From a methanogenic archaeon mixed culture ISO4-G1 (GTDB lineage Archaea; Thermoplasmatota; Thermoplasmata; Methanomassiliicoccales; Methanomethylophilaceae), in NCBI GenBank assembly GCA_001563305.1, contig CP013703.1:1-64000 (forward strand): a stretch of DNA of 64,000 bases, read 5' to 3'. The translations under genes were made by a program, and so were the position numbers. How positions within the stretch are numbered: position 1 is the stretch's first letter; every line of letters starts with the position of its first letter. The notes beneath the pieces are model-generated. The model was not told the origin of the DNA and ran no database searches. It saw only the letters and a program-made list of their open reading frames with translations. Positions 52,908 through 62,583 of the stretch are shown here, in pieces.

Positions 52908-53198
52908 ATGTATGTAAAGATCCACAGACACGAGAGGGACACGATCCTGGCCGCCTGCGACGAGGGCGTCGTGGGAATGACCTTCAGGGACGACGGCGCC
53001 AAGCTGGACGTCAGCGAGATATTCTACAAGGGAGAGGTCACGGACAGGCCGGGTCTCGTGGAGCGCATGAAGAACGTCTCCATCATGAACCTCGTCGGGG
53101 ACGAGGTCGTCGCCATCGCCGTGGAGGAAGGATATGCATCCGAGGAGGATGTCATCACCATCGGCGGCGCCAAGCACGTCCAGGTAGTGTTATTGTGA
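52908..53198 (+). CDS. DUF424 family protein
   Basis: The 96-residue protein matches archaeal DUF424, whose members are often found near nmd3 or translation genes and have no proven function. Motifs typical of the family are MYVKIHRHERDTILAACDE at the start and the central FREDGAKL-like stretch (here MTFRDDGAKLDVSE). It comes five bases after mcm, and its stop overlaps the GTG of nmd3. Confidence 0.88.
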   Translation: MYVKIHRHERDTILAACDEGVVGMTFRDDGAKLDVSEIFYKGEVTDRPGLVERMKNVSIMNLVGDEVVAIAVEEGYASEEDVITIGGAKHVQVVLL

Positions 53199-54226
53199 AC
53201 TTCTGCGTGAAATGCGGCCGTGACTGCGAGGAATCCCTCCAGGGTCTGTGCATAGACTGCTGGCTGGACGGCCGCAAGCTGACCGAGCTCCCCCACCATG
53301 TGGACCTGAAGGTCTGCACCAACTGCGGGGAGTTCATGTTCGGCGACAGGTGGGTCAAGAAGGAGCTCACCGAGGCGGTGCAGGATGCTGCGGTCAACAG
53401 CCTGTCCGTCATCCGCGACGCGGAGGTCGAATCGGTCAGCACCACTTATGAGTGCCAGGACCCCTATGTTTACGTGGTGAGCGTCCACTCCGAGTGCAAC
53501 ATAATGGGCTACATCGCGGAGGATGACGCCTCCACAATCGTCCGCATCAAGAACAACGTCTGCAAGAGGTGCTCCAGGCAGCTCGGCAGCTACTACGAGG
53601 CCATTCTCCAGATACGCACCGGGGCAAAGGGGTCGCTCACACCCGAGCAGAGGGATAAGTCCCTGGCGTTCGTCGAGGACTACGTCGCCAACGCGGCGAA
53701 GACCAACAAGTCCCTCTTCATCACCAAGATGGAGATCGTCACCGGAGGCGTGGACGTCTATCTGTCTTCCATATCGTTGGGCAAGAACATCGCGAAGGAG
53801 TTCTCCGAGCAGTTCTGCGCCGAGACGAAGGAATCTCCGAAACTGGTCGGGCAGACCACCGACGGGCAGGACATGTACCGCCTGACCTATCTGGTCCGTC
53901 TGCCGGAGTACCACGTCGGGGACGTGGTCATCTTCGAGGACAGGTACTGCAAGCTCACCAGGGTCTCGGGCAGCGGCGGACGCGTGCTGGACCTCATGAA
54001 CTTCAGGGAGAAGTCCGTCAGGAGGTCCGACATGACCTCCATCAAACTTTACGAGAAGGAGGACGACCTCAGGGAGGCGACCGTGGTCAGCAATATGGGC
54101 ACCGAGATACAGGTCCTCCATCCCGACAACTACTCCACCGTGGACCTCAAGGTCCCGGAGGGATTCGAGCCAGGGGACTCCGTCATGACCGTGGTCATCG
54201 ACGACGTCCTGTATCTGGTCCCGTGA
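53195..54226 (+). CDS. Nmd3 ribosomal large-subunit factor
   Basis: Nmd3 in eukaryotes exports the 60S subunit; archaeal relatives are thought to bind the large subunit. The 343-residue protein starts with two zinc-binding cysteine pairs (FCVKCGRDCEE, LCIDCWLDG) and continues with VCTNCGEF and VCKRCSRQLGS, giving four CxxC pairs as in the family. The start is GTG 53195, which overlaps the DUF424 stop (GTGA). It lacks the nuclear export tail of eukaryotic forms. The stop overlaps the start of the fumarase gene. Confidence 0.92.
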   Translation: MNFCVKCGRDCEESLQGLCIDCWLDGRKLTELPHHVDLKVCTNCGEFMFGDRWVKKELTEAVQDAAVNSLSVIRDAEVESVSTTYECQDPYVYVVSVHSECNIMGYIAEDDASTIVRIKNNVCKRCSRQLGSYYEAILQIRTGAKGSLTPEQRDKSLAFVEDYVANAAKTNKSLFITKMEIVTGGVDVYLSSISLGKNIAKEFSEQFCAETKESPKLVGQTTDGQDMYRLTYLVRLPEYHVGDVVIFEDRYCKLTRVSGSGGRVLDLMNFREKSVRRSDMTSIKLYEKEDDLREATVVSNMGTEIQVLHPDNYSTVDLKVPEGFEPGDSVMTVVIDDVLYLVP

Positions 54227-55128
54227 TTCTGAAATACTCCGAACACCTAATGCCGGGCATGATCAAACTGCCTGAACCTGTCGAGGACGTCGTAGTCAAC
54301 CTGCTCCGTCTGGCAAACACCAAGCTTCCCGAGGATATCGGTTGGGCCATGGAGGCCGCATCCGGATGGGAGCAGAACCAGATCGCATATACACAGCTGG
54401 GAGCGATCATGGACAACTCGAAGAAGGCAGAGCACATCGGAAGGCCGATGTGCCAGGATACCGGAATCCCCGTGTTCTACGTCAGGGGAAGGTTCGATTC
54501 GTCCATAGCCAAGGACATCGCGAAGGCCGTCGAGAGGGCGACAAAGGACATCCCTCTCAGGCCTAACACCGTGGATCCCATCACGCGTGAGAACTGCGGT
54601 TCGAACCTCGGTCCCGGCATGCCGATCATACACTATCTTCCCACCGATGACGAGTTCACCGAGATCACGGTCCTGCCCAAGGGGGCGGGGTCGGAGAACA
54701 TGACCCGTCTGGCCATGCTCAACCCGGCCGACGGCATCGATGGGGTCAAGAGGTTCATCATCGATTCGGTCCTGGATGCCGGAGGGCGCCCCTGCCCGCC
54801 GACCATAGTAGGGGTCGGAATCGGAGGCACATCGGACGTATGCGTGGCCATGGCCAAGGAGGCCCTGCTCGTCCCGCTGGACGAGGAGAACCCGGACCCG
54901 GTCCTGAGGCAGATGGAGGAGGACATCTTCGTCGCTCTGAACAGTTCCGGCCTTGGTCCGATGGGACTCGGCGGATCCACAACATCTCTGGGTGTCAGGA
55001 TCAAGAAGTGCGCCTGCCACACGGCAAGCCTTCCGGTCGCGGTCAACATCGGGTGCTGGGCGACGCGCCGCGCATCCGCGAGGATCACATCCGAGGGCGT
55101 CACATACTCCCAGGGGGTGAAATTCTGA
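54223..55128 (+). CDS. fumA: Class I fumarate hydratase alpha subunit
   Basis: With the next gene this forms a two-subunit [4Fe-4S] fumarase that interconverts fumarate and malate. The protein matches the alpha/TtdA domain, with CQDTGIPVFYVRG near residue 84, ENCGSNLGPGMPI, GIGGTSDVCVAMAKEAL and a late CACHTASLPVAV; the cysteines in the first and later motifs bind the cluster. GTG 54223 overlaps the nmd3 stop (GTGA) and gives 301 residues; ATG 54250 or 54259 could be the true start. The 3' end overlaps the beta subunit. Confidence 0.93.
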   Translation: MILKYSEHLMPGMIKLPEPVEDVVVNLLRLANTKLPEDIGWAMEAASGWEQNQIAYTQLGAIMDNSKKAEHIGRPMCQDTGIPVFYVRGRFDSSIAKDIAKAVERATKDIPLRPNTVDPITRENCGSNLGPGMPIIHYLPTDDEFTEITVLPKGAGSENMTRLAMLNPADGIDGVKRFIIDSVLDAGGRPCPPTIVGVGIGGTSDVCVAMAKEALLVPLDEENPDPVLRQMEEDIFVALNSSGLGPMGLGGSTTSLGVRIKKCACHTASLPVAVNIGCWATRRASARITSEGVTYSQGVKF

Positions 55129-55697
55129 ACGGCCTCAGCACACCGCTGGACGAGCAGACAGTCAGGTCGCTCAAGCTGGGGGAGACCGTCTATCTCAGCG
55201 GTCCGGTCATAACCGGGCGCGACGAGGTCCACATCCGTGCCCTCGAATACCTATCCGAAGGGAAGGAGGTGCCCAAGGACCTCTACGGATCCGCGCTGTT
55301 CCACTGCGGCCCTATCATGGTCCAGAGGGAGGACGGTTCCTGGGGTGTCATCGCCGCAGGCCCCACCACATCCGCCAGGATGAACAAGCTCGAGCCTGAA
55401 TTCATAAGGAAGTTCAAGGTCCGCGCGATCATCGGCAAGGGCGGTATGTCCAAGGAGACGGCCCAGGCCATGAAGGAGGTCGGATGCGTCTATCTGGCCG
55501 CCACCGGTGGAGCCGCCATATCCCTTGCGGAGGGGCTCAGCAGATGCACCGGCGGGGAGTGGCTGGACCTCGGTATGCCCGAGGCCATGTGGAGGTTCGA
55601 GACGGATAAGTTCGGACCCCTCATAGTCGCCATCGATGCCGAGGGCAACAGTCTGTACGAGAAGGTCAGTTCGAACCTGGTCAGGCCTCAGAACTGA
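55125..55697 (+). CDS. fumB: Class I fumarate hydratase beta subunit, non-standard start codon
   Basis: This is the second subunit of the fumarase. About 190 residues match the family: LSTPLDEQTVRSLKLGETVY at the start, ITGRDEVHIRAL with the conserved RD..H, GPTTSARMNKLEP and the GKGGM glycine motif. No ATG, GTG or TTG lies in frame near the start. A strong GGGGGTGA ribosome site (55114-55120) is followed by ATT at 55122 and CTG at 55125. CTG overlaps the alpha stop (CTGA), so it is the preferred start. The nearest in-frame ATG, at 55317, would remove conserved residues. The 3' end overlaps the convergent gene by ten bases. Confidence 0.88.
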   Translation: MNGLSTPLDEQTVRSLKLGETVYLSGPVITGRDEVHIRALEYLSEGKEVPKDLYGSALFHCGPIMVQREDGSWGVIAAGPTTSARMNKLEPEFIRKFKVRAIIGKGGMSKETAQAMKEVGCVYLAATGGAAISLAEGLSRCTGGEWLDLGMPEAMWRFETDKFGPLIVAIDAEGNSLYEKVSSNLVRPQN

Positions 55698-56578
55698 TCG
55701 TCCTCATCCTCGTCCTCATCGCCGCTGGGGCTCTGGTGGACGGCATCGTTAACGATGAATATGCCGCCCTCCTTCTCGGGCCTCTTGATCAGATAGATCG
55801 TCGTGAGCGCTATGAGCAGGAGTAGAAGGCATCCGAACAGTTCCAGCGTATGTACCAGATCAAGTCCCAGTATGACCTCGTGGCTCTTCTCCGCGAGGGT
55901 TATGTAGAGCTGCTCTTCCGAGGGGTAGATGTTCCCGATGGAATAGTCGACGAATCCCCCCGCCTGAACGGTGACCTGGTACGGTGTTCCGATGGAGCAC
56001 ACGACCTCGAAGTATCCGTTGTCGTCGGTCTTCGTGCTCTGGGGTGCGTACATGGATGTCAGCGTCACACTCGCGCCCTTGAGGGCCGTCGCCATGCCGT
56101 TGACGTTTCCGGTTATGTAACCGGAGATGGTCGAGGTGGCGCGCATCATTATTGCGGTCTGCTTCATGTCCCCGTAGAGATTGTGGACGCCGCCGGTCTC
56201 TTTGGCCTCGATCGCGTCCCTGTTGAGTTTGTACAGGGAGGTCTGGCCATATGGACTCATGTCCACCTCGTAGCACGATGTCACAGAGTACTGTTCCTTC
56301 TCGAAGGAGATGAAGGTCACGCTCTCGTCGTAGGCGGTCATGAAAAGTCCGTTCTTATCCGTCGTGGCCGTGTTGAAGACGGTGTCCACATCGAGCCACA
56401 TCGTGACCTTGACATTGGCCATGGGGGTCAGGTTCTCCCCCTGGAACTCATAGACGTAGCCCCTCAGTTCGTTGACCGCAGACTCGTCCGCGGAGACGTC
56501 GTCGGAGACTGCTAAAGAAGATATCGATAGCGCCGCCAAGAGCATCAGCAGTGCTGCCGAGTACAGTCTCCATCTCAT
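55688..56578 (-). CDS. Secreted membrane-anchored protein with CarboxypepD_reg-like domains
   Basis: The 296-residue protein has a signal peptide (about residues 1-30), two beta-sandwich domains of the carboxypeptidase-regulatory type (about 38-100, with GLFMTAYDESVTFIS, and 145-230, with ISGYITGNVNGMATALKGAS and GYFEVVCSIGTPY), and one membrane helix (about 240-262) followed by a short acidic cytoplasmic tail (GDEDEDEDDQF). Such proteins sit outside the cell with a single anchor. The function is unknown; surface adhesion or envelope assembly is possible. It converges on fumB. Confidence 0.78.
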   Translation of the reverse strand: MRWRLYSAALLMLLAALSISSLAVSDDVSADESAVNELRGYVYEFQGENLTPMANVKVTMWLDVDTVFNTATTDKNGLFMTAYDESVTFISFEKEQYSVTSCYEVDMSPYGQTSLYKLNRDAIEAKETGGVHNLYGDMKQTAIMMRATSTISGYITGNVNGMATALKGASVTLTSMYAPQSTKTDDNGYFEVVCSIGTPYQVTVQAGGFVDYSIGNIYPSEEQLYITLAEKSHEVILGLDLVHTLELFGCLLLLLIALTTIYLIKRPEKEGGIFIVNDAVHQSPSGDEDEDEDDQF

Positions 56579-56693
56579 GCGGGATGAATCCGCCTAAAGA
56601 ATATATAAACAAACACCCGGAAAGCACGGTAAAATCGGGCGGAATCCGTTGGATTAACAATCCGTCCAGACAAAGGTTATATTCTATCCAGTA

Positions 56694-59600
56694 ATGTTCT
56701 CCACGATTAAATTCATGGTCGAGAGAGTAGACAGGACATACAGTAAGGAAGAGGTCATGGGAATGATGGAGCCTCTCATCTCCACATGGTTCGATGAGAA
56801 GTACGATGACCTCACCATCCCGCAGGCCAAGGCCATTCCGGTGATCCATCAGAGGCGGAACGTTCTCGTTTCGTCCCCGACGGGATCGGGAAAGACCTTG
56901 ACGGCGTTCACCAGCATCATCAATGAGCTGACGCGTTACGCCAGGGAAGGGACGCTCGAGGAGCGTGTGTACTGTATCTACGTCTCACCGCTGAAAGCTC
57001 TCGGTAACGATGTCAACCGCAACCTGAACACCCCCCTGGCGGAGATGAGGGAGGTCGCGGAGAGGCATGGGATGAACATCCCGAACATCACCGTCGCGGT
57101 GAGATCGGGCGACACATCGCAGGCCGACAGGCAGAAGATGGTTCGCCATCCCCCACATATCCTGATCACTACACCGGAGAGTCTGGCACTTATCCTTGCG
57201 GCGCCCAAGTTCAAGGAGGCGTTCAAGAAGGTCGAGTGGGTCATCCTCGATGAGATCCACGACATCTGCGACTCCAAGAGGGGTGCCTTCCTGTCGCTCA
57301 CGCTGGAGCGTCTCAGGAGGCACTGTGAAAACGAGTTCGTTCGCATAGGATTGTCGGCGACGCTGGCGCCGATAGAGGAGATCGCCGCCTACCTCGTGGG
57401 GTGCAATCCAGACGGTTCCCCCAGGGACGTGGCGCTCATAGAGTCGGGTTCCAAGAAAACGCTGGACCTTCAGGTCATCTGTCCCACCAGGGACCTCACC
57501 ACACTGTCATCCGACATCGTCAACTCGATGATGTACGACACCCTGAAGGAGCTCATCGACACCCACGATACCACGCTGGTGTTCACCAACACAAGGTCCG
57601 GTGCAGAGAGCGTCGTCTACAAGCTCAAGGAGCGCGGTCTCGAGAACATCGAGGTCCACCACAGCTCGCTGGGGAAGGACATCAGGCTGGACGTGGAGGA
57701 GCGTCTGAAGCGCGGCGAGATCAAATGCGTCGTCTCCTCGACATCGCTGGAACTGGGGATAGACATCGGTTCCGTGGACCTGGTGTGCCAGATCGGTTCC
57801 CCGAAGTCTGTCGCCAAGGGTCTGCAGAGGATAGGCAGGAGCGGTCACAGCTTCGGCAAGGTGGCCAAGGGAAGGCTGCTGGTCTTCGATCCGGACGACC
57901 TGGTGGAATGCGCCGTCATGTGCCGTGCCGCCCACAGGGGGGACATAGACCGCGTCGGCATCCCCGAGAACTGTCTCGACGTCCTGTCGCAGACCATCGT
58001 CGGCATGAGTCTGGACAGCAGGTGGGACATCCAGGACGCCTACGACCTGGTGAAGGGGTCCTACTGCTACCGCAACCTGCCCATGGACAGCTTCATGCAG
58101 GTCATCCGCTACCTGGGCAGCAAGGACGACTTCGAGGGAGTATATTCCAAGATATGGTTCGACGAGGAGGAGAACCAGTTCGGGAAGAAGAAGGGCTCCC
58201 GTATGATCTATTTCATGAACCTCGGTACGATCCCGGAGGAGGCCAACTACCGTGTCATTACCAACCACGGATCCGTCGCGGGGGAGCTGTCGGAGAAGTT
58301 CGTCGAGAGGCTGTCGCCCAGGGACGTCTTCGTGCTGGGCGGGCGCTCGTTCGAGTTCGTGCGCTCCAAGGGGATGACCGCATACGTCAAGGAGGCCAAC
58401 GGGAGGAAGCCCACCGTGCCGTCATGGGCCGGCGAGATGCTCCCCAGATCCTTCGACCTCTCCATGGACGTCGCCGTGTTCAGGAGGGAGATGTCCGCCA
58501 GGATCCTCCAGAACGAGGACGAGGCCATCAAGCAGATATCCGCCGAGTTCGATGTGGACGAAGGTTCCGCCAGGAGCATCTATTCGTACTTCAAGGAACA
58601 GGACGCCGTGGCCGGGTTCATACCAGACGACAGGAAGCTGGCGGTCGAGGAGTATATCGACCCCTCAGGCAACCAGAAGCTGGTGTTCCACTTCCCGTTC
58701 GGCCGCAGGGTCAACGATGCCCTCTCGAGGGCGTACGCCCACAGGCTGTCAGGCATGCTGGGTGCCAACGTCTCTGTCACGATCTCCGACGACAGCTTCA
58801 TGCTGGGATGCCCCAGGACGTTCGACATGGACCAGCTGCCGGGCATAATCAAGGCCGGCGAGCTGGAGACCGTCCTCAGGAAGTCGCTGAAGGATTCGGA
58901 GATATTCAAGCTCAGGTTCAGGCACACCGCCGCCAGGAGCTTCATGATCCTCAGGAACTACATGGGGCGCCCCATATCGGTCAACAGGCAGCAGGTCAGG
59001 TCCACCTACCTGCTGGAGGCTCTCAGCGGCATGGACAGGGTGCCCGTCATCGAGGAGACCTACAGGGAGGTCATGGAGGACGACATGGACATCAAGAACG
59101 CCAGGCTGGTCCTCGACATGCTCGATTCCGGTGAGATGCAGCTCAGCCTGATCCGCTACTCTGGCACTCCTTCCCCATTCGCACATTCCGCCATCCTCTC
59201 GGGATTCTCGGACATTGTCCTTATGGAGGACCGTTCGGCACTGCTCAGGGAGCTCCACAGGAAAGTCCTATACCGTGCGCTGGGTGATTCGGTGAGCGAG
59301 TTCGAGTTCACCGAGGACCAGGTCATACCTTACTATGCACAGAAGCCCACACGCATCACCTGCAAAGAGGACATCCCCACGCTGTTGATGGAGACCGGTC
59401 CCCTCCAGGCCCTGCGCGAGCGCGGGAGGAACATCTACACATACACCGACGAGGACAGGAAGACAGTCGACGGCTGGGTCCGCGACCTCATAAACACCGG
59501 CGAGCTGGGGACGGTGTTCCTGGACGAGCCTCACATAATGGTCGCAGACGAGATCCCGTACTACGCCGAGGCCACGAAGAAGGCCCGCGAGCTGAACGAG

Positions 59601-62075
59601 ACCGACAGGGACGTCTACGACCAGATCACTATGGACACGCCGATGTCCGATGTCGTCGAGAAGCTGGAGATCAGCGAGGACATGGCCATCAGGTCCATCA
59701 GGAAGCTGGAGTCCATGTACCTGATCACGAGGTCCGCCCTCTCGGGCAACAAATGGCTGTTCGGACGCGTGGAGTATCCGAAGACGGACAGGAACGAGGC
59801 CACGGACCGCATCGTCATGAGGTATCTGGACTGCTTCGCGCCCGCTTCGGTCCAGGAGGTATCTTACGCGCTGTCGATAACCGACGAGCAGGCCAAGGCA
59901 TCGCTGGAATCGCTGGTCGCCAACGAGGATGTCGTCAAGGGCAGGTTCCTCGTATCCGAGAACGACCAGTATATGCTGAAGATCGACCACATGAGGCTAA
60001 GGGCAGGCAGGGATAACGTCTACAGCTACGAGGCCGTGGAGCGCTACAGGCTCTCCAAGGGCCAGCATTTCGACACGATCAAGGAGTTCTTCGACTTCCA
60101 CGGCTCCGCCGGGAGCGAGCTCGACGTGTACAACAGGGTGAAGGACTTCGACCTGGACGAGTGGTACTCCATGCGCAAGTCCGGGGACATCCAGCTGGGA
60201 AGGTTCGTCAGGGGCAGGGTCAGGTACGTCATGAGGGACGACGCGGACAGGTACGCCGCTATAAGGAACGACGAGACCTCCCCGGAGGACATGGACCTCC
60301 TGAACCTCATCGAGAGCATGGGCATGGCAACCCTCCGCCAGCTGGTCGCCGAGACCGGCAAGGACAAGGATGTTGTGAGGGATTCCATCATGCGTCTGGA
60401 CCGTTCGCTGCGCATCATCCGCGCGTTCAACGAGAAGGAGGACTGGGGTACGGAGAACACCTACGCCGTGTTCAATCCCGGGAAGGCGGAGGGAGATCCG
60501 GTCAAGGACCTGGTCTCCAAGGCCATCAGGGCGTACGGGCCCATCCCGTCGTCGGCGCTGCGCTACATGGTGGGCGTCCCTATGGACGTGGTGGAGGAGA
60601 TCGCCGAGGACATCGGCGCCAAGCCAGTGACCGTAGGGGAGTCACAGACCCAGATGTACATAATGGGGGACGAGATCCCGGCACTTGAGAAGGTCACGGA
60701 GGAGGAATACCCGCTCAGGCTGCTCTCCCTGTTCGACCCCGACCTGGGCTCCAAGTGGGCGGAGATCGCCGCCCGTTACGGCGACAGGTGGATCTACCCT
60801 CTGGTGAGAGGATCGACCATAGTCGGCGCCCTGGAGATCTGGGAGATGTCAGGGTGCATAGAGGTCCGTTCCATGGACATGGACGACCCCGGCATGCTGC
60901 CGGAGGTCCTGGACACGATGGACCACCTGATGGGATTCTACAACCAGAAGGGCATCGAGATCATCCGCGTCAGGGAGGTCCTCGGGACCGACGCCGCGGA
61001 GCTGGACGAGGAGAAGGTCGCCGTATTGAAAGGGCACGGATACGTCCTCGTCAACGGATTCTATGCCAAGGGAAGGTTCGAGCCCTGGACGATGACCGAC
61101 GAACAGCTCGTGGCATACGTCTTCGGCAAGCAGAGGATCTCCAGGTCCAACAAGTATCAGACCGTGGCCGAATGCGTCGCGGTCCGCGGATACATCCGCG
61201 GGGACCAGGAGGTCATGACCCGCGTGTCCGAGAAGACCACAATGAAGAAGCAGATGGAGAAGGGATACCTGATGAAGATGTCCCTGATACCCGGCTACCA
61301 GGGATACACGGATTCGGAGCACGCCCATCTGTTCAGGGAGGCCAAGGGATATGTGCCAGATGAGGATTCGAAGATGCTCATGGACCTCATCGCGAAGAAG
61401 CAGCCGATCTCAAAGAGGCAGATCATAGAGGACTCGCCGCTGTCGCTCGAACGCACCAACGAGATCTTCGCCGATCTGAACAAGATGTCCGTGATCTACC
61501 AGGATTCGGATTCCAATTACAGTCTCGTTCCCACGACCGGAATGGGTCAGTTCGAGGCGCTGAAGGAGATCGCCAGGATGCACTTCCGCGACTTCGGGAC
61601 ATTCTCCGCCGACGACATGGCGATGTTCCTGTCCAGCAGGATGTCCGCGACCAGGAGGATACTCCGCGAGCTGGAGGACGAGGGCTTCCTCAAGAAGGGG
61701 TTCTTCGTGCAGGACGATCCGACTCTCAGATGGATGCTGGCAGAGGATGTCGGCAAGAATGTCCGCAGGGTCGGGGACTCGTTCATCCTCAACACGCAGG
61801 ACAACCTCAGCATCTACCTGCGCGACAGGATCAAGGCGGAGGTCGGAGGCACGAGGTCGGTGATCATCGCCAACAACAAGATCATCGGGTCGTTCGTCGG
61901 TAAGATCTGCGGCAACGGCGCGAAGGTCGAGGACTTCATAGGATCCGACAGGGCCGGGCGCATGATGAAGGAGGCGGCCCAGTCCGTAGGCATGCGTCTG
62001 GACACCCAGAGGCAGAGGGAGGACGACGATTGGGATGTGTCCGAGTTCTACACCAAGGTGAACACGGGCGCATGA
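56694..62075 (+). CDS. Giant Lhr-type superfamily 2 DNA helicase with C-terminal glycosylase-like modules
   Basis: The 1793-residue protein begins with an Lhr helicase core: motif I SPTGSGKT (about residue 60), LDEIHDICDSKRGAF (motif II, about 183), SATLAPIEE, and motif VI QRIGRSGHSFG (about 380). The Lhr winged-helix and beta-barrel domains follow. The second half (about 900-1793) has many winged-helix repeats and segments such as YPLRLLSLFDPDL and DRWIYPLVRGSTIVGALEIW, which resemble the AlkZ/YcaQ family of DNA glycosylases. E. coli Lhr has a similar glycosylase-like C-terminus. ATG 56694 is used; ATG 56715 fits the promoter TTATATTC (near 56675) better. A DNA repair role is likely. Confidence 0.9.
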   Translation: MFSTIKFMVERVDRTYSKEEVMGMMEPLISTWFDEKYDDLTIPQAKAIPVIHQRRNVLVSSPTGSGKTLTAFTSIINELTRYAREGTLEERVYCIYVSPLKALGNDVNRNLNTPLAEMREVAERHGMNIPNITVAVRSGDTSQADRQKMVRHPPHILITTPESLALILAAPKFKEAFKKVEWVILDEIHDICDSKRGAFLSLTLERLRRHCENEFVRIGLSATLAPIEEIAAYLVGCNPDGSPRDVALIESGSKKTLDLQVICPTRDLTTLSSDIVNSMMYDTLKELIDTHDTTLVFTNTRSGAESVVYKLKERGLENIEVHHSSLGKDIRLDVEERLKRGEIKCVVSSTSLELGIDIGSVDLVCQIGSPKSVAKGLQRIGRSGHSFGKVAKGRLLVFDPDDLVECAVMCRAAHRGDIDRVGIPENCLDVLSQTIVGMSLDSRWDIQDAYDLVKGSYCYRNLPMDSFMQVIRYLGSKDDFEGVYSKIWFDEEENQFGKKKGSRMIYFMNLGTIPEEANYRVITNHGSVAGELSEKFVERLSPRDVFVLGGRSFEFVRSKGMTAYVKEANGRKPTVPSWAGEMLPRSFDLSMDVAVFRREMSARILQNEDEAIKQISAEFDVDEGSARSIYSYFKEQDAVAGFIPDDRKLAVEEYIDPSGNQKLVFHFPFGRRVNDALSRAYAHRLSGMLGANVSVTISDDSFMLGCPRTFDMDQLPGIIKAGELETVLRKSLKDSEIFKLRFRHTAARSFMILRNYMGRPISVNRQQVRSTYLLEALSGMDRVPVIEETYREVMEDDMDIKNARLVLDMLDSGEMQLSLIRYSGTPSPFAHSAILSGFSDIVLMEDRSALLRELHRKVLYRALGDSVSEFEFTEDQVIPYYAQKPTRITCKEDIPTLLMETGPLQALRERGRNIYTYTDEDRKTVDGWVRDLINTGELGTVFLDEPHIMVADEIPYYAEATKKARELNETDRDVYDQITMDTPMSDVVEKLEISEDMAIRSIRKLESMYLITRSALSGNKWLFGRVEYPKTDRNEATDRIVMRYLDCFAPASVQEVSYALSITDEQAKASLESLVANEDVVKGRFLVSENDQYMLKIDHMRLRAGRDNVYSYEAVERYRLSKGQHFDTIKEFFDFHGSAGSELDVYNRVKDFDLDEWYSMRKSGDIQLGRFVRGRVRYVMRDDADRYAAIRNDETSPEDMDLLNLIESMGMATLRQLVAETGKDKDVVRDSIMRLDRSLRIIRAFNEKEDWGTENTYAVFNPGKAEGDPVKDLVSKAIRAYGPIPSSALRYMVGVPMDVVEEIAEDIGAKPVTVGESQTQMYIMGDEIPALEKVTEEEYPLRLLSLFDPDLGSKWAEIAARYGDRWIYPLVRGSTIVGALEIWEMSGCIEVRSMDMDDPGMLPEVLDTMDHLMGFYNQKGIEIIRVREVLGTDAAELDEEKVAVLKGHGYVLVNGFYAKGRFEPWTMTDEQLVAYVFGKQRISRSNKYQTVAECVAVRGYIRGDQEVMTRVSEKTTMKKQMEKGYLMKMSLIPGYQGYTDSEHAHLFREAKGYVPDEDSKMLMDLIAKKQPISKRQIIEDSPLSLERTNEIFADLNKMSVIYQDSDSNYSLVPTTGMGQFEALKEIARMHFRDFGTFSADDMAMFLSSRMSATRRILRELEDEGFLKKGFFVQDDPTLRWMLAEDVGKNVRRVGDSFILNTQDNLSIYLRDRIKAEVGGTRSVIIANNKIIGSFVGKICGNGAKVEDFIGSDRAGRMMKEAAQSVGMRLDTQRQREDDDWDVSEFYTKVNTGA

Positions 62076-62187
62076 TTAACACCGTTAGCATCGGCATCCC
62101 CCACCGTCTGGCCAGGAGGCGTGCGCGGGCTCTAAGAATTTAGGTTTTAAAGTCAAATCATTTATACCTATATTCTGTCGGTATGCT

Positions 62188-62583
62188 ATGAAGATACCGT
62201 GCGAGGTCGTTGTCTGGTATGTACTACCGATCATCAGGAGGGAAGTCGCCAGCGAGCTTGTTAACGTGCACGGTATGACACAGGCGGAAGTGGCCAGGAA
62301 ATTCGGTGTCACCGATGCCGCCATCTCCCAGTACATCAAGAAGAAGAGGGGGGGCAACACCGAACTGGAGCAGAGTCCGTCCTATCCCAAGCTCATGGAG
62401 GCCGTCAGGGAGTCCGCCCAGAGCCTCGCGGACAGCAAGACGGAGATCGAGTACGAGCTATGCAAGCTCTGCAACACGGTCAGGACGATCGGCCTTCTCG
62501 ACGAGATCTACAGGAGGCAGGTCGGTTCAGAGCCGGTCACCTGCGCGAACATCGGCGGATTCTACAAGGTCACTGAGGAATGA
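62188..62583 (+). CDS. COG2522-type HTH transcriptional regulator
   Basis: The 131-residue protein has a helix-turn-helix at about residues 30-50 (MTQAEVARKFGVTDAAISQY) after a short N-terminal helix, then a second region with CKLCNTVRTIG and a later cysteine that may bind metal or a cluster. This layout fits the archaeal COG2522 regulators; targets are unknown. The ATG lies about 24 bases after TTTATACC, so the transcript is probably leaderless. Its last 14 bases overlap the convergent glycosylase gene. The preceding 62076-62187 holds this promoter and nothing else that I can see. Confidence 0.85.
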   Translation: MKIPCEVVVWYVLPIIRREVASELVNVHGMTQAEVARKFGVTDAAISQYIKKKRGGNTELEQSPSYPKLMEAVRESAQSLADSKTEIEYELCKLCNTVRTIGLLDEIYRRQVGSEPVTCANIGGFYKVTEE

